From: Terriglobia bacterium
Lineage (GTDB): Bacteria > Acidobacteriota > Terriglobia > Bryobacterales > Bryobacteraceae
Reading direction: 5' to 3'
DNA: 64,000 nt
Assembly (NCBI GenBank): GCA_020073365.1
Contig: JAIQFL010000003.1
Span: forward strand, 25,222-89,221
Shown: in pieces, positions 34,757 through 42,036 of the stretch
How positions within the stretch are numbered: the first letter of the stretch is position 1
How the letters are laid out: each line of letters begins with the position of its first letter
Made by a program: the position numbers and the translations under genes
The notes under the pieces: model-generated
Told to the model about the DNA's origin: nothing
Database searches by the model: none
Seen by the model: the letters and a program-made list of their open reading frames with translations, nothing else

Positions 34757-37700
34757 CTAGAACGTGAACCGCGCCGATACTTGCATGCGGCGGGCCTGGG
34801 TGCCGTCCGGGAATCCGGCGTCGGCAAGGCCTTGGCCAAATGCAGTCGGCGTATACGTGAGCACTCCTTTGGCCTGGGTGTAGGCCTGATTGGAGAGACT
34901 CGTGTCTGCGATGGTGTTGCTGAGGTTGAACACTTCGAAGTTGAGGTACAACCGGGCGCGCGTCTCGCCGATCGGAATGATCTTGCTGAGGCGGGCGTCG
35001 GACCGGTAGGACGGAGGTGTGTACAGGTTGTTCATCGGCAGGAAGGGCACGCGGTTGCTTAGCCCGGAGCCATTCAGCGTGCTGTTGCTGAACATGCCGG
35101 TGACCGGCGTGTCGTTCATCCGGACGGTTTCGCTGCCGGCCACGCGGCCACTCTGCAGCGTGGTGATGGTGGAGAGTTGCCAGTTGTTCACCACGTACTT
35201 GAAGAAAGCGCCGTCGCGATGGGTGATCACAGGCGCCCACACGAAGTCGAAAACCATGCGGTGCCGCTGATCCTCGGAGCCGCTGGCTTTATCGGCCTTG
35301 TAGTTCCCGTTGCTCGACCAATAGCTCGCGCCGCTCAGGAACAGGTTGTTGGTGCTACCGCCATAGCTTTGGCCATCGTCGATCTCATGCGCCCAGGTAT
35401 ACGAGAGATCCGCCTGCAGCCCGTGGGAGAGCCGCTTGTTCACCTGCACGGTCAGGGCGTTGTAGAAGCTGTTGACGCCGTTCTCATCCTGGTAAATGCC
35501 GCTATAGCGAGTGTCCGGCCGCGTGCCCGTGTAAACCGGGGTGGTGTAGCTTCCCACCTGGTTCCCTTTGTCGTCGTTGACGGCGTAAGTGAAGCTGGTC
35601 GAGTTCAGCGGAAAGTTCAGGTCCCTGACCCCATACAATTGAACGCCGCGGCTCCAGATGTAGGAGGCCGTGATGGCCAGTTCATTCCCCACCTGGCGCT
35701 GCAGGGCGATGGTGCCTTGCTCCGAGTACGGGGTCTTCAGATTGGGAGCGGCGAACTGAATACTGGAGGCGCTGATGTTTGCGCCGCTGGGAATGGCGTT
35801 AAGGGTGTTCGGGAATACCGGACCGGCCGCCAACTGCGGCGCCTGCGTCCTGGCCAGCGAAATGCTTGTCTGCGAAACGCCGTTACCTGTGAACAGGTTG
35901 TCGATCGTCCCGCCGGCGAAGCGCGCATAAAACATACCGTAACCGCCGCGCACCACGGTCTTGTCGTTCACGCGATAGGCGAAGCCGATGCGCGGCATCA
36001 CGTTGTTGCCGGCGGAGTTAATCTGCCCGGTCTGTGGGTAGTCCTTGTTGAATGTGGTGGGTTGCGGCAGTTGGGCATACTCGTAGCGCGCGCCGTAGTT
36101 CACTGTGAGCTTGGGGGTGACGCGCCACTGGTCCTGCAGATAGAAGCCGTAGTCGTTGATGGGGGCGTCCACCACCGGGTTTCCGAATGTCTGGGAATAG
36201 GAATTCCAATTCTTGGCGCCGGTGGTATTGTCCGTGTAATCCTGCGCGAAGGCCGTGACGGTCTGGTAGGTGTAGCTGCCGAAATAGCCGCTGATGTAGT
36301 AGGTGTAATCGTTGGTCGTGGCGATGTCGGCCCCCAGCTTGAGGACATGGTTGCCCTTCGTCCAGGAAGCGTGGTTGACGAACTGGTAGCGCCGCTCGTT
36401 GGGCTCCACCCGTGGCAGGTACGCTGCCGGTCCCAGTGCCTGGCCTCCGGCCGAAACACCCAGAAGCCCCAGGCCCGGACCCATCAATGCGTTGTTGAAG
36501 GTGTCCGCCTGGCGGTCCGTGGACCAGCCCATGCTGGCCTCATTCACGAAGGCGGAGTTCGGAACCGACGTCCAACTGAGCCTGCCGTTGCGTACGCGCA
36601 CGGAGTCGTCGCCGTTGCCCGTAAAAGCGCTTCCGCTGGTGGACGAGGTCCCCGTCTGGATGCCGTTGGGTGACAGAAAGCGTTGATAGTTGAAGCTGGC
36701 GCTGAGGCTGTTGCGGTCCGAAAGGTGATAGTCGAGCTTGCCAAAACCCAGATCCTGGTTGGCTTGCCGCGGGATCAGCCCGAAGAAGCGCGGCAGCAGC
36801 GCGTTGATCGCAGAGCACTGCGCCGGAGTCGCGGGCGCGCCGCAGCCGATCCAGGTCTGGGCGTTAGTATCCACGATGCCCGCCCGAATGATGCTGGAGA
36901 CCATCGGAAAGTTCCGACGCGTGAAGTCGCCATTGAAGAAGTAGAACAGCTTGTCCTTGATCAGAGCGCCGCCCAGGCTGGCCCCGGCCTGGTGGCGAAC
37001 CTCGTGGGGGTTGAAGGTGGCATAGCGGTCGCGCGCATTGAGCGTGCGATTGCGGAAAAACCAATAGGCCGTGCCGTGAAGCTGGTTGGACCCGCTGCGC
37101 GTCACGGTGTTGACCACGCCGCCCATGGCGCGGCCGAATTCGGCCGAGAAATTCGCCGAGACCACCTGGAACTCCTGGACCGCGTCCTGGGAGATCTGCG
37201 AGGCGATGCGGGTGCGGCCCGCGTTCTCGTTGTAGAACTGCTCGGTGGTGTCGTTGCCGTCCACCAGGAAGGAGTTTCCGGCGGCGACGCCGCGGAACGT
37301 CAGTAGGCCGAAATAGCCGTCGTTGGTGACGCCCGGCGTCAGCAGCACGAAGGAATCCACGCGCCGCCCGTTGATCGGCAGATCGACGATCTGCTTGTTG
37401 TCGATCACCTGCGAGACATCCGTCTTGGTGTCTTCGAGCAAGGGAGCGGCGCCAGTCACGTCGACCGCAATGGTGTTCTGGGCGACGGTCAGATTGACAT
37501 CGAGGCTGATATTCTGGCCGACCTGGAGAATCAAACCCTTGACCTCGTACGGAGCGAAGCCGGAGGCGGTAACCGTAACCCTGTAGCCGGCTGCGGGCAC
37601 TAGAGCGGGCGCTGTGAAGAGCCCGGATTCATTTGTGGCAAGGTCGCGGACGGTCCCCGTGGCATCGTTCGAGATCAGGACCTTGGCGCTGGGCACGACC

Positions 37701-37810
37701 GCCCCCGAAGGATCCCGGACGACGCCGGAGATTCCCGCCAGCCCGCCGGATTGTGCGAAGGCGGAGGCGGATACAAGCAGAACCAGTAACGCAACGATTT
37801 TGAGACGCAT
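34757..37810 (-). CDS. Oar-like TonB-dependent receptor, tandem copy 2
   Basis: The 1017-residue protein has a signal peptide (MRLKIVALLVLLVSASAFAQ), a carboxypeptidase-regulatory-like domain (GISGVVRDPSGAVVPSAKV), a plug with LPINGRRVDSFVLLTPGV and LVDGNDTTEQFYNENAGRTR, and a barrel ending RRMQVSARFTF. GAGG precedes the ATG by about 4 nt. It is divergent from the yggS promoter. Compared with copy 1 the plug is strongly conserved while the barrel has changed, consistent with duplication followed by a change in ligand. Confidence 0.92.
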   Translation of the reverse strand: MRLKIVALLVLLVSASAFAQSGGLAGISGVVRDPSGAVVPSAKVLISNDATGTVRDLATNESGLFTAPALVPAAGYRVTVTASGFAPYEVKGLILQVGQNISLDVNLTVAQNTIAVDVTGAAPLLEDTKTDVSQVIDNKQIVDLPINGRRVDSFVLLTPGVTNDGYFGLLTFRGVAAGNSFLVDGNDTTEQFYNENAGRTRIASQISQDAVQEFQVVSANFSAEFGRAMGGVVNTVTRSGSNQLHGTAYWFFRNRTLNARDRYATFNPHEVRHQAGASLGGALIKDKLFYFFNGDFTRRNFPMVSSIIRAGIVDTNAQTWIGCGAPATPAQCSAINALLPRFFGLIPRQANQDLGFGKLDYHLSDRNSLSASFNYQRFLSPNGIQTGTSSTSGSAFTGNGDDSVRVRNGRLSWTSVPNSAFVNEASMGWSTDRQADTFNNALMGPGLGLLGVSAGGQALGPAAYLPRVEPNERRYQFVNHASWTKGNHVLKLGADIATTNDYTYYISGYFGSYTYQTVTAFAQDYTDNTTGAKNWNSYSQTFGNPVVDAPINDYGFYLQDQWRVTPKLTVNYGARYEYAQLPQPTTFNKDYPQTGQINSAGNNVMPRIGFAYRVNDKTVVRGGYGMFYARFAGGTIDNLFTGNGVSQTSISLARTQAPQLAAGPVFPNTLNAIPSGANISASSIQFAAPNLKTPYSEQGTIALQRQVGNELAITASYIWSRGVQLYGVRDLNFPLNSTSFTYAVNDDKGNQVGSYTTPVYTGTRPDTRYSGIYQDENGVNSFYNALTVQVNKRLSHGLQADLSYTWAHEIDDGQSYGGSTNNLFLSGASYWSSNGNYKADKASGSEDQRHRMVFDFVWAPVITHRDGAFFKYVVNNWQLSTITTLQSGRVAGSETVRMNDTPVTGMFSNSTLNGSGLSNRVPFLPMNNLYTPPSYRSDARLSKIIPIGETRARLYLNFEVFNLSNTIADTSLSNQAYTQAKGVLTYTPTAFGQGLADAGFPDGTQARRMQVSARFTF

Positions 37811-37829
37811 GGTACCTCACCAAATCGAG

Positions 37830-37858
37830 TTGACTCTCAGGTTAGCAGATCTCATTAT
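37830..37858 (+). promoter_or_regulatory. Promoter of the yggS-glycosyltransferase-hydrolase operon
   Basis: TTGACT (37830-37835) is followed after exactly 17 nt by CATTAT (37853-37858), each close to the sigma-70 consensus. Transcription would start near 37865, leaving a leader of about 70 nt before the ATG at 37938. Confidence 0.5.
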
Positions 37859-37937
37859 CGTTTTCATGGGGGCCCTGGCGTATCCCGTCGTATTCTCTTT
37901 GGTTAGCATCGTGGCATACTGGAGCGTGCAGCCGGCC

Positions 37938-38612
37938 ATGGAGACTCTGCGGGACAGACTGGCGGTGGTCCGCAGCCGCATCGCGCGGGCCGCCGAACAG
38001 GCGCGGCGCGACCCCGCCGGGATCACGCTGCTGGCGGTGACCAAGGTGTTCCCGGCGTCCGCCATCCGCGAGGCGTACGAATTGGGACTACGGGAGTTCG
38101 GTGAGAATTACGTCCAGGAGTTCGAGAAGAAGGCGCCGGAGGTCGCCGCTCTCGCGGGCGCCCGGTACCACTTGATCGGCCATTTGCAGTCCAACAAGTC
38201 CAGCCGGGCGGCGGAACTCTTCCACGTGATCCAGACCGTCGATTCGCCCAAACTGGCGCGGCGCTTGAACGAGGTCGGGCGCCCGCTCGACATCATGCTG
38301 GAGGTCAAGCTTTCCGGGGAACAGGCCAAGAGCGGCGCCGGTCCGGCGGAGCTGCCGGTATTGATCGACGCCGTGCGCGCCTGCCCGAATCTGAGGTTGC
38401 TGGGCTTGATGACCATGCCGCCGTGGTCGGATGACCCCGAGCCCTCGCGCCCCTATTTCCGAAGCCTGCGCGAACTGGCCGAAAAGCACGGTCTCCCCCA
38501 GCTTTCCATGGGCATGTCGCACGACTTGGAGACGGCCATCCAGGAGGGCGCCACCTGCGTGCGCATAGGTACCGCGTTATTTGGCAAGCGCCGTCCTGCG
38601 CCATCCACGTGA
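37938..38612 (+). CDS. yggS: YggS/PROSC-family pyridoxal-phosphate homeostasis protein
   Basis: The 224-residue protein has the PLP-binding Lys36 in ITLLAVTKVFPA, then EFGENYVQE, YHLIGHLQSNKS, IQTVDSPKLARRLN, LRLLGLMTMPPW and LSMGMSHDLETAIQEGATCVRIGTALFG, all signatures of the family. These proteins bind PLP without catalysis and buffer its level in the cytoplasm. The ATG at 37938 gives the usual length; the open frame continues 324 nt upstream but without family similarity. Its stop overlaps the GTG of the next gene. Confidence 0.94.
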   Translation: METLRDRLAVVRSRIARAAEQARRDPAGITLLAVTKVFPASAIREAYELGLREFGENYVQEFEKKAPEVAALAGARYHLIGHLQSNKSSRAAELFHVIQTVDSPKLARRLNEVGRPLDIMLEVKLSGEQAKSGAGPAELPVLIDAVRACPNLRLLGLMTMPPWSDDPEPSRPYFRSLRELAEKHGLPQLSMGMSHDLETAIQEGATCVRIGTALFGKRRPAPST

Positions 38613-39832
38613 AAAGCCTTTCGAAGCTGTGGCCCAATCTGTGGGACGGCCCCCCCGGCCCGGGCCCGGAGGGCACCCCGCGCCCCTGGCCCCCGGCCCC
38701 CGGCCCCTGGCCCCGGCGAGCGCAGCGAGCCCCGACCGTAGGTTTCTACTCTCCCCTTCCCCCCGCCCGCACCGGTGTAGCCGACTACGCCGCGGCACTC
38801 CTCACCGGACTCCGCCACTACGGCCGCGTCGAAGTCTCCCCTCGCCGCTCGGACGTGCCTCTTTACCATCTCGGCAACAACTCCCTGCACGCCCCTATCT
38901 ACCGCCGCGCCCTGGAGCACCCCGGCGTGGTAGTCCTTCACGATGCCGTCCTGAACCACTTCCTGCTCGGCCAGCTCGATGAGCGGAGCTACGTCGACGA
39001 GTTCGTCTACAACTACGGCGAGTGGAACCGCGGCTTAGCACACGACCTGTGGCGCGGCCGGGCGGCATCGGGCGCCGACGGCCGTTACTTCGCTCACCCC
39101 ATGCTTCGCAGGGTGGCGGAGAGCGCGCGAGCGGTGGTCGTGCACAATCCCGCCGCGGCCCGCGCCGTGGCCCAACATGCGCCCGCCGCCCGCGTGGTCG
39201 ACATCCCCCACCTTTTCGCGATGCCCCAACTCCCCGGCGATGCCGAGGTGTTGCGCTACCGGCAGCGGCTGGGAGTGGAACCCGCCGCATTTCTCTTCGG
39301 CGTCTTCGGATACCTGCGGGAATCCAAACGCCTGGCCGCCGTGCTCGAGGCCTTCCGGAAAGTGCACCGGGAACTCCCTCGCGCCGGCCTGCTGGTGGCC
39401 GGTCCGTTCGTTTCCACCGACCTGGAGCGCGCCGTCGCGCCCCTGCTGTCCGGCCCCGGCGTGGTTCGCCTTCCCTATCTGGCGGACCGTGAATTCTGGC
39501 TGGCCGCCGCCGCCGTGGACGCCTGCATCAACCTGCGATATCCATCCACGGGCGAGACTTCCGGGATCTCGATCCGTCTGATGGGTATCGGGAAACCCGT
39601 GATGATGACGGACGCGCTGGAGTGCTCGCGGTTTCCCGAAGACGCGTGCCTGCGCATCCAACCGGGCGCGGCCGAACGGGACTCCCTCCGTCAGCACATG
39701 ATTCTGGTAACATCTATGACTGAGGTGGCCCGTGCCGTCGGCCAACGGGGGGCCGGACACATTCGGGCATACCATCGGGTGGAAGAGGTTTCAAAACAGT
39801 ATTGGGAGTTGTTGTGCGGGCTCTGTACTTAG
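38609..39832 (+). CDS. Glycosyltransferase (GT4/GT-B type) with repeat-encoded N-terminus
   Basis: The 407-residue frame opens with a GTG at 38609 that overlaps the yggS stop (GTGA). Residues from about 44 (VGFYSPLPPARTGVADYAAA) look like the N-terminal Rossmann domain of GT-B transferases. GVFGYLRESKRLAAVLEAF and TGETSGISIRLMGIGKPVMM look like the nucleotide-sugar-binding C-terminal domain. Residues 13-42 are Pro/Gly/Arg-rich, and their DNA contains a copy of a heptamer-repeat element also found between genes near 46 kb. The element may have inserted near the gene start, or translation may start lower. The acceptor is unknown. Confidence 0.8.
   Translation: MKSLSKLWPNLWDGPPGPGPEGTPRPWPPAPGPWPRRAQRAPTVGFYSPLPPARTGVADYAAALLTGLRHYGRVEVSPRRSDVPLYHLGNNSLHAPIYRRALEHPGVVVLHDAVLNHFLLGQLDERSYVDEFVYNYGEWNRGLAHDLWRGRAASGADGRYFAHPMLRRVAESARAVVVHNPAAARAVAQHAPAARVVDIPHLFAMPQLPGDAEVLRYRQRLGVEPAAFLFGVFGYLRESKRLAAVLEAFRKVHRELPRAGLLVAGPFVSTDLERAVAPLLSGPGVVRLPYLADREFWLAAAAVDACINLRYPSTGETSGISIRLMGIGKPVMMTDALECSRFPEDACLRIQPGAAERDSLRQHMILVTSMTEVARAVGQRGAGHIRAYHRVEEVSKQYWELLCGLCT
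38688..38733 (+). repeat. Heptamer G-quadruplex-type element inside the glycosyltransferase frame
   Basis: Three 7-nt units (GGCCCCC, GGCCCCC, GGCCCCT) and a final GGCCCC are followed by the tail GGCGAGCGCAGCGAGCCCC. The layout is identical to 45996-46041, where the units are AACCCCC. On the minus strand the C-tracts give four G4-5 tracts with short loops. Confidence 0.7.
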
Positions 39833-41514
39833 GGTTGGCCTGCTGCGCGGGGCTGTCCGCGGCGCAGCCCAACGTCAAACAACTGCATGTCCTCGTTCCG
39901 ATGCGCGATGGCGTGCGCCTTGCGGCCAACGTCTTCCTGCCCTCGGAGCCGAGGCGCCTGCCCGTCATCCTGGAGCGCACGCCTTACGGGAAGGGCGCGG
40001 ACATCACCCCCAACTACCAGTTCTTCGTGGACCATGGATATGCCGTGGTGGTGGAAGACGTGCGCGGGCGGTACGAATCGGAGGGCACGTTCCAGCCGCT
40101 TCGGCAAGAGCCCTCTGATGGCGACGATACCCTGAACTGGATCGCCCGGCAACCCTGGTCCGACGGCAAGATCGGAATGATCGGTGGCTCCTACCGCGGC
40201 ATCGTGCAGTGGAAGGTGGCGGTGCTGAACAATCCGCACCTCAAGGCGATCTTCCCGGTGGTATCGGGGTACGACGACTACCGCGACCGGTTCTACTCCA
40301 CCGGCGGCGCCATGAAACTGGGCCACCGGCTGGAATGGATGTCCGAGAACCTCCAGGCGCCCGGGTATCATCCCGACTTCGGCAAGTTCGTGCTGCATTT
40401 GCCCCTGCGGACTTCGGATGTCGCGGCCACCGGGTGGACGTCGGAAATGTACCGCGAGGCCATCGCCCACCCATCGTTCGATTCGTTCTGGCGGGCCATC
40501 AGTATCAAGCAGCAGATCCAAAAGGTTCGGATCCCCGTGTTCTCGGTGGGCGGGTGGTACGACAACTACGTCCAGAGCGACCTGGAGGCCTACGCGGCCT
40601 TGCACAAGAGCTCCGGATTGAATCGCATTCTGGTCGGCCCTTGGCCCCACAACATGTCCGCGCCATTCCCGGACACGAGTTTTGGGCCGGATTCCGCGCA
40701 GCCTATCCGCCTGATGCAACTAGAGTGGTTCAATCAGTGGCTGATGGGAAAGGACACGCCGCTGCTGTCCCAGCCCCCTGTGAAGATCTTCGTCATGGGC
40801 GCCAACAAGTGGCTTGACGCGCACGAGTGGCCGCCCGAGCAGTCGCGCCCCACGAAACTGTTCCTGGAGAGCAAGGGCCGCGCCAACTCGCTCGATGGCG
40901 ATGGCGAATTGACGGACAAACCCGCCCCGCGCGGCGCCGAAGACCGTTTTACCTTCGATCCCCACGACCCGGTGCCGACTCGCGGCGGCTCGCTGTGCTG
41001 CAACCCCAAGGTCTTCCCCTGGGGCCCCATGGACCAGCGCCCCGTGGAGCACCGTAAGGATGTGCTGGTCTACACCACCAGGCCCTTGAAACAGGACATG
41101 GAGGCGATTGGGCCGGTTCAGGTCGTCCTATACGTGGCTACCAGCGCGAAGGACACGGACTTCACCGCGAAACTGGTGGACGTATTCCCGGACGGCTATG
41201 CGCGCAACCTGACGGATGGAATCCTGCGGCTGCGCTACCGGAATTCGCTGGAGACGCCCGAGTTGGTCAAAGAGGGCGATATCTATCGGGTCACGGTGGA
41301 TGCGGGAGTCTCGAGCAACGTGTTCCTGAAAGGTCACTCGATCCGGGTGGAAATCTCGAGCAGCAACTTCCCCCGCTTCGACCGCAACCCCAACACCGGC
41401 GGCATCGTCGCCGACGATACCCGCCTGCTCCCGGCGAGCCAGACGGTATATCATGATCACGACCATCCCTCGCACCTGTCGCTGCTGGTGATGCCCCCCG
41501 ATCACGCCCGCTGA
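39814..41514 (+). CDS. Secreted S15/CocE-NonD family hydrolase
   Basis: The protein has 566 residues from the GTG at 39814 (GGGAG 5 nt upstream; TTG 39802 is the longer alternative). It has a signal peptide (MRALYLGLACCAGLSAAQP). The alpha/beta-hydrolase core has MRDGVRLAANVFLP, the nucleophile Ser126 in GGSYRG, the Asp in GGWYDNY and the His in GPWPHN. A C-terminal jelly-roll (TDFTAKLVDVFPDGYARNL, RVEISSSNFPRFDRN) is typical of the X-Pro dipeptidyl-peptidase and cocaine-esterase families. Likely an extracytoplasmic peptidase or esterase. It overlaps the glycosyltransferase end by 19 nt. Confidence 0.9.
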   Translation: MRALYLGLACCAGLSAAQPNVKQLHVLVPMRDGVRLAANVFLPSEPRRLPVILERTPYGKGADITPNYQFFVDHGYAVVVEDVRGRYESEGTFQPLRQEPSDGDDTLNWIARQPWSDGKIGMIGGSYRGIVQWKVAVLNNPHLKAIFPVVSGYDDYRDRFYSTGGAMKLGHRLEWMSENLQAPGYHPDFGKFVLHLPLRTSDVAATGWTSEMYREAIAHPSFDSFWRAISIKQQIQKVRIPVFSVGGWYDNYVQSDLEAYAALHKSSGLNRILVGPWPHNMSAPFPDTSFGPDSAQPIRLMQLEWFNQWLMGKDTPLLSQPPVKIFVMGANKWLDAHEWPPEQSRPTKLFLESKGRANSLDGDGELTDKPAPRGAEDRFTFDPHDPVPTRGGSLCCNPKVFPWGPMDQRPVEHRKDVLVYTTRPLKQDMEAIGPVQVVLYVATSAKDTDFTAKLVDVFPDGYARNLTDGILRLRYRNSLETPELVKEGDIYRVTVDAGVSSNVFLKGHSIRVEISSSNFPRFDRNPNTGGIVADDTRLLPASQTVYHDHDHPSHLSLLVMPPDHAR

Positions 41515-41530
41515 CCGTTCGCCCGACCCC

Positions 41531-41965
41531 TCAGGCTGCATCACGGACTTCAATCTCCACGCGCTTCCCTAACGCCGCGAAAGCTGCTTCGATCTGGTCG
41601 AAACGCGATTGGTGCCGCAACGAGAACAGCCTTTCGATGTGTGTCTTCGGTATGCCGATGCGTCGGGCGAATTCGGCCTTCTTGAGGCCCGAGGTCAGGA
41701 ATGCGGTGTAGAGTTCCACCTTCGCGGATTGCAACCCAGGCAGCGCGACGGGACGGAACTTGGCGCCGCGGCGGCGTGAAGCTGCAGGCAGGGGCTTTCC
41801 TTCCCGGATGAAATCCCCAATCGTGAGCATCAGAAGATCCTGTGCCATCTCCATCGCTTCCCGATCGGTTTCCCCTTGCGTGACGCCATAGCCGAAATCC
41901 GGAAAGGTCACCACGTAGCCGCCCGCTTCCCGGTCGGGTTCAAACAATGCCTGATAGTGTTCCAT
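41531..41965 (-). CDS. HicB-like protein with C-terminal helix-turn-helix (orphan antitoxin)
   Basis: The 144-residue protein has the HicB partial RNase H-like fold (EHYQALFEPDREAGGYVVTFPDFGYG, then TDREAMEMAQDLLMLTIGDFI) and a C-terminal XRE/HTH segment (LKKAEFARRIGIPKTHIERL). It would normally repress and neutralise a HicA mRNA interferase. No HicA-like ORF exists in the 71 nt upstream or the 16 nt downstream, so it seems to be an orphan. It lies just downstream of the large HD/GHKL gene in the same orientation and might be co-transcribed with it. Confidence 0.85.
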   Translation of the reverse strand: MEHYQALFEPDREAGGYVVTFPDFGYGVTQGETDREAMEMAQDLLMLTIGDFIREGKPLPAASRRRGAKFRPVALPGLQSAKVELYTAFLTSGLKKAEFARRIGIPKTHIERLFSLRHQSRFDQIEAAFAALGKRVEIEVRDAA

Positions 41966-42036
41966 GGGGTCCTCACATTTCTACCATGTTTCCGGCCGCT
42001 GTCACCGGCATCTGGCCAGCGTTGCGCCGCGGCGGA

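Noticed and set aside
37614..37937. N-terminal extension of the yggS frame
   Set aside because: It would run back into the divergent receptor gene and across the promoter at 37830-37858; family similarity starts at 37938.
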